From Alistipes sp. (GTDB taxonomy: Bacteria; Bacteroidota; Bacteroidia; Bacteroidales; Rikenellaceae), in NCBI GenBank assembly GCA_019422485.1, contig JAHZDG010000009.1, positions 49,290 to 84,958 of the forward strand: a stretch of DNA of 35,669 nucleotides, read 5' to 3'. The position numbers and the translations under genes were made by a program. Position 1 is the stretch's first letter; each line of letters opens with the position of its first letter. The notes under the pieces were generated by a model. It was not told where the DNA came from. It searched no databases and saw only the letters and a list, made by a program, of their open reading frames with translations. This document shows, in pieces, positions 17,668 to 26,252 of the stretch.

Positions 17668-17722
17668 GGCCCGTTGGTTTTCGGGCCGATTTCGCGAAGC
17701 AAAGGCCTTCTTCACGAAATCG
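17668..17722 (-). promoter_or_regulatory. Two tandem stem-loops in the pckA 5' leader
   Basis: CGATTTCG (17687-17694) is the perfect inverse of CGAAATCG (17715-17722), enclosing an inner GAAG/CTTC pair. A second hairpin pairs GGCCCG (17668-17673) with CGGGCC (17682-17687). Both fall between the -7 element and the start codon, so the mRNA would begin with strong structure, perhaps a stabilising 5' stem or a control element. The function is inferred. Confidence 0.45.
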
Positions 17723-17725
17723 CTA

Positions 17726-17757
17726 CAAATATATGAAAAGAATTTTATTGTTACCAA
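17726..17757 (-). promoter_or_regulatory. Bacteroidetes-type promoter of pckA
   Basis: On the minus strand a TTG (17755-17757), a 21-nt spacer and TATATTTG (17726-17733) fit the -33/-7 consensus. It is about 100 nt upstream of the pckA ATG. Confidence 0.7.
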
Positions 17758-17812
17758 AATAACAGTAACAAAATTTAAAAAATCTTAATATTTGAGCCAA
17801 TCCATCCCCTTT

Positions 17813-18238
17813 TCAGCCCAACGGAGCTTCCGACGGATCGGAAGCCGAGGGGTGATTCTGCCGCAGCCGGTCGATGCCGCGTTTCAACAGCGGAGCCGCC
17901 AACAAACCGGCCAATGCCCCGATGCTGTTGGCCAACAAATCCCATCCATCGTTCGAACGGTTGAAATAGGCCCCTTGCAGGTATTCAATCAGGGCCGAGG
18001 CGGCGATCACGAGTAACAAAATGCCTCCCCGACGCCAGGTTGGAGGATCGAACAGCAACAGCAACAAAGCCATTTCTCCGGCATAAAAGCCGAAATGCAC
18101 CAGTTTATCAAAATGCGGAATCCAGGCGAACCAACCGCTCGGCAGATCGTCTCCGGGCGCCAAGGAGCCATACAACACCCCGGCCGTCCAGAGCAGCCAC
18201 AGAAAAGTTAACAAAAATTTATACCGGCTATTCCGCAT
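17813..18238 (-). CDS. VanZ family membrane protein
   Basis: The 141-residue protein has about four hydrophobic segments and VanZ-like motifs: F-D-K-L-V-H-F-G-F-Y-A near residue 43-53 and I-E-Y-L-Q-G-A-Y-F followed by D-G-W-D-L-L-A-N-S-I-G-A-L near 90-110. VanZ was named for low-level teicoplanin resistance, but most chromosomal family members have no known role; this one should not be taken as a resistance gene. It is divergent from hemW with a 57-nt gap. A GACCTTTG sequence (minus strand, 18261-18268) is a one-mismatch -7 candidate. Confidence 0.85.
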   Translation of the reverse strand: MRNSRYKFLLTFLWLLWTAGVLYGSLAPGDDLPSGWFAWIPHFDKLVHFGFYAGEMALLLLLFDPPTWRRGGILLLVIAASALIEYLQGAYFNRSNDGWDLLANSIGALAGLLAAPLLKRGIDRLRQNHPSASDPSEAPLG

Positions 18239-18246
18239 GAATTTCC

Positions 18247-18254
18247 TATTTTTG
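18247..18254 (+). promoter_or_regulatory. -7 element of hemW
   Basis: TATTTTTG matches TAnnTTTG perfectly, 41 nt upstream of the hemW ATG, in the short divergent spacer shared with the VanZ gene. A TTG at the -33 spacing is not obvious. Confidence 0.5.
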
Positions 18255-18295
18255 GGCCGTCAAAGGTCTCGATTTTTCCAATAAACGCCAAGGAA

Positions 18296-19438
18296 ATGGC
18301 CCTTATTGCGATGGCCGGTCTCTATTTCCATATTCCGTTCTGCAAACGTCGCTGCTACTATTGCGACTTTTACTCCTGCACCTTGCTGGACCAGAAACCC
18401 CAACTGCTCCAGATGTTGGAACAGGAGATGATCCTCAACCGCGATTTTTTAGGCGAAAGCGCCCTGCGCAGCCTCTATTTCGGAGGGGGTACGCCCTCGC
18501 TGTGCACGCCGGAAGAGATCGGAAGCCTGATTCAGCGGGCCGCCTCGCTGTGGGACATCTCCCAACTGGAAGAAGTAACCCTGGAAGCCAACCCGGATGA
18601 TCTCACGGAACCTTACCTGGAAGCCCTGCGGGCACAGGGCGTCAACCGCCTCAGCCTCGGGGTCCAATCGTTCCGCGATGAAGACCTCCGGTGGATGCAC
18701 CGCCGCCACGATGCCGCTGCCGCCCGCCGGGCCGTACACATGGCTCGGGAAGCCAGATTCGACAACCTGACCATCGATCTGATCTACGGACTGCCGTCGA
18801 TGACGCTGGCACAGTGGGACGCCAACCTGCAAGAGGCCCTCGATCTGGAGATCGAACACCTCTCGGCCTACCACCTCACGATCGAACCGGGAACGGTTTT
18901 TGGCCGTCAGGCCGCCCGCGGGCAGCTCACCCCGGCCGACGAACAGGCGGGTCAGGCTCAATACGAACTGCTCCACCGACGCATGACCGAAGCCGGATTC
19001 GAACATTACGAAATCTCCAACTTCGCTCGACCGGGCCGCCGCGCCGTACACAACAGCAGCTACTGGTTCGGTGACCCTTATTTAGGGGTAGGTCCGTCGG
19101 CTCACTCCTACGACGGGAAGCGTCTCCGCCGCTGGAATGTCGCCGACCTGCGCCGCTACCTCGCCGAGACGCCCCAAAATCGCCAGTGCGAAACGGAGAC
19201 TCTCAACGATACCGACCTCTACAACGAATACCTCATGACCCGTTTGCGCACCGATCGCGGAATTGACCTCCGGGAGCTCGAGCAATCATTCGGGGCATGC
19301 CGCTTGCAATACTTTCAGGAACGAGCCGCCAAGTTCATCGAGGCCGGCCTGATCGTCCGCCAAGCAGAACGCTACCGGCTCTCCGCCGAGGCTTTTTTTG
19401 TCTCGGACGGCATTATTTCCGATTTATTTTTCGCCTGA
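18296..19438 (+). CDS. hemW: HemW-type radical SAM haem chaperone
   Basis: The product is 380 residues, the usual HemW length (HemN is longer). L-Y-F-H-I-P-F-C-K-R-R-C-Y-Y-C-D-F-Y contains the CxxxCxxC cluster motif; F-G-G-G-T-P-S, E-A-N-P-D-D, R-L-S-L-G-V-Q-S-F and Y-G-L-P complete the radical SAM core, and Y-E-I-S-N-F-A-R-P-G marks the HemW/HemN C-terminal part. HemW binds haem and delivers it to membrane proteins; it is often misnamed coproporphyrinogen III oxidase. The family start is often M-A-G-L-Y-F-H, which would be the ATG at 18311; AAGGA just before 18296 does not decide between them. No other haem gene is adjacent. Confidence 0.93.
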   Translation: MALIAMAGLYFHIPFCKRRCYYCDFYSCTLLDQKPQLLQMLEQEMILNRDFLGESALRSLYFGGGTPSLCTPEEIGSLIQRAASLWDISQLEEVTLEANPDDLTEPYLEALRAQGVNRLSLGVQSFRDEDLRWMHRRHDAAAARRAVHMAREARFDNLTIDLIYGLPSMTLAQWDANLQEALDLEIEHLSAYHLTIEPGTVFGRQAARGQLTPADEQAGQAQYELLHRRMTEAGFEHYEISNFARPGRRAVHNSSYWFGDPYLGVGPSAHSYDGKRLRRWNVADLRRYLAETPQNRQCETETLNDTDLYNEYLMTRLRTDRGIDLRELEQSFGACRLQYFQERAAKFIEAGLIVRQAERYRLSAEAFFVSDGIISDLFFA

Positions 19439-19463
19439 GAGACAAGCCTCTGACGAAAAATGT

Positions 19464-19471
19464 TATCTTTG
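19464..19471 (+). promoter_or_regulatory. -7 element of the glycogen synthase-phosphorylase gene
   Basis: TATCTTTG fits TAnnTTTG perfectly, 69 nt upstream of the ATG. It lies just after the hemW stop, so the big gene probably has its own transcript. No clear -33 TTG. Confidence 0.5.
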
Positions 19472-19539
19472 TCATCACGTCCCCTGCCCCTGCAGTGCGG
19501 CAGGACGATTAAATAAGAACCTTTCTAAAACAGAATAAC

Positions 19540-22500
19540 ATGGCCCTATCCAACACAGCCAATGTAACCCCCAGTTACGTATTTGAAACCAGCTGGGAAG
19601 TGTGCAACAAAGTCGGTGGGATTCACACCGTGATCGCCACCAAAGCTCTTTCGATGGTTAATCAGCTGGGCGACCACTACATGGTCATCGGCCCGGATAT
19701 TCACCGCGAAGACGTCAACCTCGAATTCGAAGAGGATACCGAATTGCTCAAAAATTGGCGCCAAACGCTCTACAATGACGGTTTCCGCATCAAGGTAGGG
19801 CGCTGGAAAATCGCCGGTCGTCCGATCGCCATTCTGGTCGACTTCAGCCAGTATGTACCCAAAAAGGACGATGTACTGAAATTTCTGTGGGAAAGCTACC
19901 GCGTCGATTCGATCAGCGGGCAGTGGGATTACATCGAACCGGTGCTGTTCGGGATCGCTGCCGCACGGGTGGTCGAAAGCTACACGGCCAGCTTCTGCTC
20001 GCCCAACGACAAGGTCGTTGCCCATTTCCATGAATGGATGACCTCCAGCGGGGGGCTGTACCTACAAAAGAAAATGCCTTATATCGCCACCGTCTGCACG
20101 ACCCACGCCACCGTGATGGGCCGCTCGATTGCCGGGAACGGCATGCCGCTCTACGGCGACCTGACGACCCTCAATGCCGATGATCTGGCCCGTCGTTTCG
20201 GCGTCGTAGCCAAACACTCCCTTGAAAAGATTGCCGCCGGCAACTACGACTGCTTCACCACGGTGAGCGACCTGACGGCCCGCGAATGCAAATACCTGTT
20301 AAATAAAGAGGTCGACATCGTGACCCCCAACGGATTCGAAGACGACTTCGTTTGGCCCGACGAACAGCTGGCCGAACGTCGCCACAGCTCGCGCGAACTG
20401 ATGATCCGCGTAGCCGAACTCTGCCTGGGGATCCACTACGACCAACAGCCGTTGATCGTCGGTACCAGCGGCCGTTATGAATTCAAGAACAAAGGGCTGG
20501 ATGTTTTCGTCGATTCGCTCATCGAACTGGCCTCATCCGACCAGGAATTCAAACGTCCGGTACTGGCCTACATCACCGTTCCGGCCGGCAACCTCGGCCC
20601 CCGCAAAGACCTGCAGGCCTGTCTGAAAGACCCATCGGCCCAGATCGACTCCTCGGTGATCCGCCACATCACCCACTACCTGGAATCGCCCCAATGGGAT
20701 CCCATCATCAACAAAATCCGCGGCACGAAACTCGAAGACCCGAACTGCCCGGTACAGTTGATTTTCGTCCCCTGCTACCTCAACGGCAACGACGGCATCT
20801 TCAACAAACACTACTATGAACTGCTCTGCGGGATGGACCTGACGGTTTATCCCTCCTATTACGAACCCTGGGGCTACACCCCGCTGGAAAGCGTTGCTTT
20901 CAGCGTACCGACCATCACCACTTCACTGACCGGTTTCGGTCTGTGGGTAGCCGAAAGTCTCAAAGAACACAAGGGCGTAGAGGTCATCGACCGTAACGAC
21001 ACCAACGATCGCGACGTGGTTACCCATATCGCCGCCTCGCTGGAAAAATTCTGCGCCATGGGGGCCCGTGAATCACGCAACTACGCCAACTCGGCCCTCA
21101 ACATTTCGCAGATCGCCCTGTGGGAAAATCTGATCGTTTACTACCAGCGCGCTTATGCCCTGGCCATCGAACGGATGATCACCCGTAGCAACCGGGTGGC
21201 TTACGAAGGAGGCGGCGCCTACAACGAACAGATCAACTTCGTCAAACAACAGCTGATCAGCAACCAGCCGACCTGGACACGCCTGATGGTCGAACGCACC
21301 CTGCCCCAACGGCTCCACCCGCTGGAAGAGCTCTCCAAAAACCTTTGGTGGTCATGGAATCCGGCCGCCTACGAACTTTGGGAGTACATCGACCGGCCGC
21401 TGTGGAACAAATGCGCCAAAAACCCCATCGAATTTCTGGACAACCTCAACTACCCTCGTATTCTGGAACTAGAAAAAGACGAAGTGTTCCTGGGCAAGAT
21501 GGACGCCGTCTATGAGACCTTCCATGCTTACATGAAGGAGAAAAAACAGGCCCAAGGGCCTAAAATCGGCTACTTCAGCATGGAATACGGGTTGCATTCA
21601 AGCCTGAAGATCTACTCGGGGGGCTTGGGTATTCTGGCCGGCGACTACCTCAAGGAAGCCAGCGACAAGAACGTTCCCATGGTGGCTGTCGGACTGCTCT
21701 ACCGCTACGGTTACTTCACCCAGAAGCTGTCGGCAGCGGGCGATCAGGAAGCGACTTACGAAGCCCAAAACTTTCTGAAGTTGCCGATCACCCCGGCTCG
21801 TGACGCCAACGGCAACTGGTTGTCGATCCAGATCGCCTTCCCGGGACGTACCATCACCGGACGTATCTGGCGGTGCGATGTGGGACGTACCGAGCTCTAC
21901 CTGCTGGACACCGACCACGACCTCAACCAGGACGAAGACCGCAGCATCACCTATCACCTCTACGGAGGCGACTGGGAAAACCGGCTCAAACAGGAAATCC
22001 TGTTGGGGATCGGCGGGATCCGCCTGCTCAACACCCTGGAGATCAAACCCGACGTATATCACTGCAATGAAGGTCATGCCGCCTTCATCGGCATCGAACG
22101 GATCAACAACCTGATCAAACGGCGCAAACTGTCGTTCAGCGAAGCGCTGGAAGTGGTCCGCTCCTCGTCGCTGTTCACCACCCACACCCCGGTTCCGGCC
22201 GGTCACGACGCCTTCCCGGAATCGATGATCCGCCAATACATGTCGCACTATCCCGACCGTCTGGGCATCACCTGGGATCAATTCATCAACCTGGGGAGAA
22301 CGCGACCGAACGATCCGGAAGAAAAATTCTCGATGAGCGCCCTGGCCTGCAACCTGTCCCAGGAAGTGAACGGGGTAAGCTGGCTGCACGGCGAAGTGAG
22401 CAAGGATATTCTCGGCGGTATGTGGCCGGGTTATTTCAAAGACGAACTGCATATCGGTTACGTCACCAACGGGGTACACTACCCGACCTGGTGCGCCGCT

Positions 22501-23802
22501 AACCTGCGCAAACTGTACCAGAAATACTTCCCGGAAGGCATTTCTCAACCCGACTATCAGATTCCGGCCTGGCAGAAGGTGCGCCAGATCGACGACCGCG
22601 AACTGTGGGAAGAACGCATGGTTCTGAAGAACAAACTGATCGACCACATCAAACAACGCGTCACGGATCCCAAACAGTTCCGTTTCGATTCGCCGCGCCA
22701 GATGATCCGCATCGAAGAATCGCTCAAACCCGACGTACTGACGATCGGTTTCGCCCGTCGGTTCGCCACCTATAAACGCGCCCATCTGCTCTTCACCAAC
22801 CTCGAACGGCTCAGCCGCATCGTCAACGATCCCGAACGCCCCGTACAGTTCATCTTTGCGGGCAAGGCTCACCCGAACGACAAACCGGGACAGGACCTCA
22901 TCAAACGCATCGTCGAAGTGGCCGCCATGCCGCAATTCACGGGCAAGATCATCTTCCTGCAGAACTACGATATGGAACTGGCCCGCCGCATGGTTCAGGG
23001 TGTGGACGTATGGCTGAACACGCCGACCCGTCCGCTGGAAGCCTCGGGGACCAGCGGTGAAAAAGCCGTTATGAACGGGGTGCTGCACTTCAGTGTGCTG
23101 GACGGCTGGTGGGTCGAAGGCTACCAGAAAGGCGGCGGCTGGAAACTGCCGATGGAACGGACCTTCGAAGATCAGGCCGCCCAAAACGAAATGGATGCCG
23201 AACTGATCTACAACACCATCGAAGAAGAGATCGTTCCGAGCTACTACGATCGTCCGGACGACAATCTGCCGCACAAATGGATTGCGATGATCAAGACTTC
23301 GCTGGCCGATATCGCCCCCAACTTCACCACCAACCGGATGTTGCACGACTACCAGGAACGCTTCTACAACAAGCTCTATGACCGCAACCGGCAAATGATC
23401 GCCGCCGACTACACCATGGCCCGGGAAATTGCCGCCTGGAAACGTCGGATCAGTGCAGTTTGGGACAAGATCCGCATTGTGAGCGTCAAACAGTTCGACA
23501 TGGGCAAGGAAGCCATCCTGATCGGCCACAAATACACGGTCGAAGCGGTGATCGACACTTCCGGGGTGGATCCCAAGAACCTGGGGGTAGAGATGATCGT
23601 CGCCAACCAGATCACCGACCACAACGTACAGGTGGTTTCGAAGCGGGAATTGACCCTGATCAAACAGGAAGACTCTCTGGCCTTCTACCGCATCGACATG
23701 ACTCCGACGACGACCGGTTCATTCGACACGGCACTGAGACTGTTCCCGAAAAACCCGAAACTGCCTCACCGCATGGACTTCGCGCTGGTTAAATGGGCCT
23801 AA
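19540..23802 (+). CDS. Fused glycogen synthase (GT3) and alpha-glucan phosphorylase (GT35)
   Basis: One uninterrupted 1420-residue frame joins two enzymes. Residues 1 to about 575 are a eukaryotic-type GT3 glycogen synthase: E-T-S-W-E-V-C-N-K-V-G-G-I-H near residue 12, H-F-H-E-W-M, T-H-A-T-V-M-G-R, and the E-x7-E motif at Glu442/Glu450 (Y-Y-E-P-W-G-Y-T-P-L-E). GT3 enzymes extend alpha-1,4-glucan, normally from UDP-glucose. From about residue 588 an alpha-glucan phosphorylase begins with its DUF3417 N-terminal region (L-P-Q-R-L-H-P-L-E-E-L-S-K-N-L-W-W-S-W-N), continues through G-Y-F-S-M-E-Y-G, and has the PLP lysine Lys1175 in E-A-S-G-T-S-G-E-K-A-V. This half releases glucose-1-phosphate from glucan. 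Both active sites look intact and no internal stop or ribosome site is seen. It is cytoplasmic and heads the glycogen locus. Confidence 0.95.
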   Translation: MALSNTANVTPSYVFETSWEVCNKVGGIHTVIATKALSMVNQLGDHYMVIGPDIHREDVNLEFEEDTELLKNWRQTLYNDGFRIKVGRWKIAGRPIAILVDFSQYVPKKDDVLKFLWESYRVDSISGQWDYIEPVLFGIAAARVVESYTASFCSPNDKVVAHFHEWMTSSGGLYLQKKMPYIATVCTTHATVMGRSIAGNGMPLYGDLTTLNADDLARRFGVVAKHSLEKIAAGNYDCFTTVSDLTARECKYLLNKEVDIVTPNGFEDDFVWPDEQLAERRHSSRELMIRVAELCLGIHYDQQPLIVGTSGRYEFKNKGLDVFVDSLIELASSDQEFKRPVLAYITVPAGNLGPRKDLQACLKDPSAQIDSSVIRHITHYLESPQWDPIINKIRGTKLEDPNCPVQLIFVPCYLNGNDGIFNKHYYELLCGMDLTVYPSYYEPWGYTPLESVAFSVPTITTSLTGFGLWVAESLKEHKGVEVIDRNDTNDRDVVTHIAASLEKFCAMGARESRNYANSALNISQIALWENLIVYYQRAYALAIERMITRSNRVAYEGGGAYNEQINFVKQQLISNQPTWTRLMVERTLPQRLHPLEELSKNLWWSWNPAAYELWEYIDRPLWNKCAKNPIEFLDNLNYPRILELEKDEVFLGKMDAVYETFHAYMKEKKQAQGPKIGYFSMEYGLHSSLKIYSGGLGILAGDYLKEASDKNVPMVAVGLLYRYGYFTQKLSAAGDQEATYEAQNFLKLPITPARDANGNWLSIQIAFPGRTITGRIWRCDVGRTELYLLDTDHDLNQDEDRSITYHLYGGDWENRLKQEILLGIGGIRLLNTLEIKPDVYHCNEGHAAFIGIERINNLIKRRKLSFSEALEVVRSSSLFTTHTPVPAGHDAFPESMIRQYMSHYPDRLGITWDQFINLGRTRPNDPEEKFSMSALACNLSQEVNGVSWLHGEVSKDILGGMWPGYFKDELHIGYVTNGVHYPTWCAANLRKLYQKYFPEGISQPDYQIPAWQKVRQIDDRELWEERMVLKNKLIDHIKQRVTDPKQFRFDSPRQMIRIEESLKPDVLTIGFARRFATYKRAHLLFTNLERLSRIVNDPERPVQFIFAGKAHPNDKPGQDLIKRIVEVAAMPQFTGKIIFLQNYDMELARRMVQGVDVWLNTPTRPLEASGTSGEKAVMNGVLHFSVLDGWWVEGYQKGGGWKLPMERTFEDQAAQNEMDAELIYNTIEEEIVPSYYDRPDDNLPHKWIAMIKTSLADIAPNFTTNRMLHDYQERFYNKLYDRNRQMIAADYTMAREIAAWKRRISAVWDKIRIVSVKQFDMGKEAILIGHKYTVEAVIDTSGVDPKNLGVEMIVANQITDHNVQVVSKRELTLIKQEDSLAFYRIDMTPTTTGSFDTALRLFPKNPKLPHRMDFALVKWA

Positions 23803-23861
23803 CCGCCCCATGATCCTGGGGTACTCCTGGATACCGGTCGATTTCGATGAATTGATCGCGC

Positions 23862-23904
23862 AAAAAAGCCCCGATTCCGAGCATTCGGAATCGGGGCTTT
23901 TTTT
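23862..23904 (+). terminator. Intrinsic terminator of the synthase-phosphorylase gene
   Basis: A perfect stem (GCCCCGATTCCGA / TCGGAATCGGGGC, loop GCAT) is bounded by A6 and T7. It ends the fusion transcript, so the next three glycogen genes need their own promoter. Confidence 0.95.
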
Positions 23905-24173
23905 AACCAAAACATAACTTACCCGATCCCCATTGCAACCAACTATCAATCAACTTTTTAAAAGCACATGCTCTCAAAGCATAAAAAAGGTCCAGCCCAT
24001 TTTTTCGCTGTTTTTACAGGACCATCCTCACCACAAACAACACAACTAATTAAAAATAAGATCATTAACAAAACAACCACACTTTTTTATGCAAAAAAAA
24101 TTAAGCTGGCACTTTGTTTGAATTCCCCATAAAATTTCATTAAATTTACGGGTACGATCTAATTAAGAATCTT
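23905..24173. other. AT-rich promoter region of the debranching operon
   Basis: After the terminator, about 270 bases of AT-rich sequence lead to the debranching enzyme gene. The only supported element is the promoter at its right end. A weak GGTCC/GGACC inverted repeat spans about 23989-24023; no reading frame is credible. Confidence 0.4.
24117..24148 (+). promoter_or_regulatory. Putative promoter of the debranching enzyme operon
   Basis: TTTG (24117-24120), a 20-nt spacer and TAAATTTA (24141-24148, one mismatch at the last base of TAnnTTTG) fit a Bacteroidetes promoter 25 nt upstream of the ATG. Confidence 0.45.
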
Positions 24174-26252
24174 ATGGCCGTCATTCATTTCGACAAAAAC
24201 GAACTGAGCAACCTGGAGTACTCCCTGCAACGCGAAATGTTGAGTACCAACCGGGCCGGAGGTTACATGAGCACCACGATGGTGTGCTGCAATACCCGCA
24301 AATACCACGGACTGATTGTATGCCCCATCCGTGAAGAGGACCCAAACAACTACGTCCTGCTCTCCTCGGTGGACGAAACGGTCGTTCAACACGAACAATC
24401 CTTCAACCTGGCTATCCACCGTTATCCCGGCGTGTACGAACCCCGGGGTCACAAATACATCACCGATTTTCTCTACACCCCAACCCCTACGCTTATCTAC
24501 CGGGTCGGCGGCGTAGTGCTCAAAAAAGAGCTGTTGTGGATCCACGAACGCACCCAACTGCTCATCCGTTACACCTTGTTGGAAGCCCGTAGCGACACCT
24601 GGTTGCGACTGCGGCCCTTCCTGGCTTTCCGCAACAGCCATACGGTCGGCCACGCCAACATGTATGCCGACGGACGCAGTTACCCGATTCCGGGAGGCGT
24701 AAAAAACCGGCTGTATGAAGGATTCCCCTATCTGCACATGCAGATGAATCCCCAAGCCGACTTCATAGCCGCCCCCGACTGGTATTACAACTTTGAATAT
24801 GCCGAAGAGATCCGCCGCGGCTATCCCGGTCACGAAGATCTGCTGACTCCGGGCTATTTCGAATGTCGGATCACCAAGGGGCAAAGCATTATTTTCTCGG
24901 GCTCGACCGAACAGATCAATCCGGCCCAATTAGCTGAGATGTTTGACTCCGAACTGAGTCGCCGCAGCAACAAGATCGACTTCTTATCCTGCTTGCGCCA
25001 TTCGGCCCGTCAGTTCATCGCCCGTCAAGGCAACAAAGCCGAAGTGGTGGCCGGATACCCCTGGTTCGGACGCTGGGGACGCGACACCTTTATCGCCCTG
25101 CCCGGCATCACCCTCACCCAGGGTGACGTAAAAACCTGCCAGGACGTGATCGACACCATGATCAGCGAAATGCACGACGGACTTTTCCCGAATATGGGAA
25201 CGGCCTACAATTCGGTTGACTCACCGTTGTGGTTTTTCTGGACTCTTCAGGCCCTCGAACCTCATATCGGAGGGGCTCAAGCTATCTGGCAGAAATACGG
25301 TCAGGCCATGAAAGAGATCCTGGCCGCTTACCGTCGAGGGATCGGCGAATACATTCGTGTCCACGACAACCTGTTGGTATGGGCCTCCCACCCCAGCCTC
25401 GCCATGACTTGGATGGACGCCGTGGTGGACGGACATCCCGTCACCGGACGAGACGGCTATCAGGTCGAAATCAATGCCTTGTGGTATAACGCCGTTTGCT
25501 ATACCCTGGAACTGGCTCGTCAGGGCGGTGATCAAGCCTTCGTGGACGCGTGGGCCGACATTCCGGCACGCATCAAACAGTCATTCATCGACACGTTCTG
25601 GTACGAAGGAGAAGAATTTCTGTCCGACTACGTCGACCAACAAGGACAGAACCACTTTATCCGCCCCAACCAAATTATCGCCTGCAGTCTGCCGTACACC
25701 ATGCTGAGCGACACCCAAAAACTGTTCGTGCTCAGCACCGTACGCCGGCACCTGCTCACCCCCAAAGGATTGCGGACCCTGTCCCCCCGAAACCAGCTTT
25801 ACAAAGGCCGTTGTGAAGGAGACCAAACCACCCGCGACCTGGCTTATCATCAGGGGACGGTATGGCCGTGGCTGTTGGAACATTACGTGAAAGCCTGCTT
25901 CGACATTGCCGGAGCCAGCTTCCTGCCCGATGCCAAAGAGATCATCTCCCAGTTCTATGAAGACATCAGCGAGTACGGATTGGCGTCGATCTCGGAAATT
26001 TACGACGGCGATCCTCCTCACAATCCTCGCGGTGCGATTTCACAAGCCTGGAGCGTAGGTGCGATTCTGCGCATTCAGGAGATGATCGACGCCTATGAAA
26101 AAGAGGCGGCCACACCTGTAGAATCGACTTCTGCAGTTTCGGCCCCTCAGACGGCAAAATCTGCCGGCAGCAAATCTACCTCCGTTTCGTCCGAAGAGGG
26201 AAAGGCCGCCAACGCAAAAACGAAAAAAACGCAAAAACGAAATAAGAAATGA
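24174..26252 (+). CDS. Amylo-alpha-1,6-glucosidase (glycogen debranching enzyme)
   Basis: The 692-residue protein has the bacterial debranching layout: an N-terminal beta-sandwich (about 15-240; R-E-x-L-x-T-N-R-A-G-G-Y and N-T-R-K-Y-H-G-L) and a C-terminal (alpha/alpha)6 barrel with W-F-G-R-W-G-R-D-T-F-I-A-L-P-G, V-E-I-N-A-L-W-Y-N-A and Y-H-Q-G-T-V-W-P-W. It should hydrolyse alpha-1,6 branch points of glycogen, freeing outer chains for the phosphorylase encoded upstream. The last ~55 residues are a Ser/Ala/Thr-rich, then Lys-rich tail (N-A-K-T-K-K-T-Q-K-R-N-K-K) outside the catalytic fold, which looks disordered. The stop overlaps the next start as ATGA (26249-26252), showing translational coupling with the GT4 gene. 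Confidence 0.92.
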   Translation: MAVIHFDKNELSNLEYSLQREMLSTNRAGGYMSTTMVCCNTRKYHGLIVCPIREEDPNNYVLLSSVDETVVQHEQSFNLAIHRYPGVYEPRGHKYITDFLYTPTPTLIYRVGGVVLKKELLWIHERTQLLIRYTLLEARSDTWLRLRPFLAFRNSHTVGHANMYADGRSYPIPGGVKNRLYEGFPYLHMQMNPQADFIAAPDWYYNFEYAEEIRRGYPGHEDLLTPGYFECRITKGQSIIFSGSTEQINPAQLAEMFDSELSRRSNKIDFLSCLRHSARQFIARQGNKAEVVAGYPWFGRWGRDTFIALPGITLTQGDVKTCQDVIDTMISEMHDGLFPNMGTAYNSVDSPLWFFWTLQALEPHIGGAQAIWQKYGQAMKEILAAYRRGIGEYIRVHDNLLVWASHPSLAMTWMDAVVDGHPVTGRDGYQVEINALWYNAVCYTLELARQGGDQAFVDAWADIPARIKQSFIDTFWYEGEEFLSDYVDQQGQNHFIRPNQIIACSLPYTMLSDTQKLFVLSTVRRHLLTPKGLRTLSPRNQLYKGRCEGDQTTRDLAYHQGTVWPWLLEHYVKACFDIAGASFLPDAKEIISQFYEDISEYGLASISEIYDGDPPHNPRGAISQAWSVGAILRIQEMIDAYEKEAATPVESTSAVSAPQTAKSAGSKSTSVSSEEGKAANAKTKKTQKRNKK

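Noticed and set aside
16389..17762. A 457-codon open frame antisense to pckA
   Set aside because: Same codon-bias effect; it is rich in Phe/Val/His/Gly with no domain, and pckA is certain on the other strand.
17813..18238. VanZ family protein as a glycopeptide resistance gene
   Set aside because: There are no other van genes; chromosomal VanZ-like proteins are widespread and mostly unlinked to resistance.
21598..23622. A 674-codon open frame antisense to the phosphorylase half of the fusion gene
   Set aside because: It arises from codon bias of the sense gene, which rarely uses codons that read as stops in reverse. It has no recognisable motifs and skewed Val/Asp/Gly/Phe composition.
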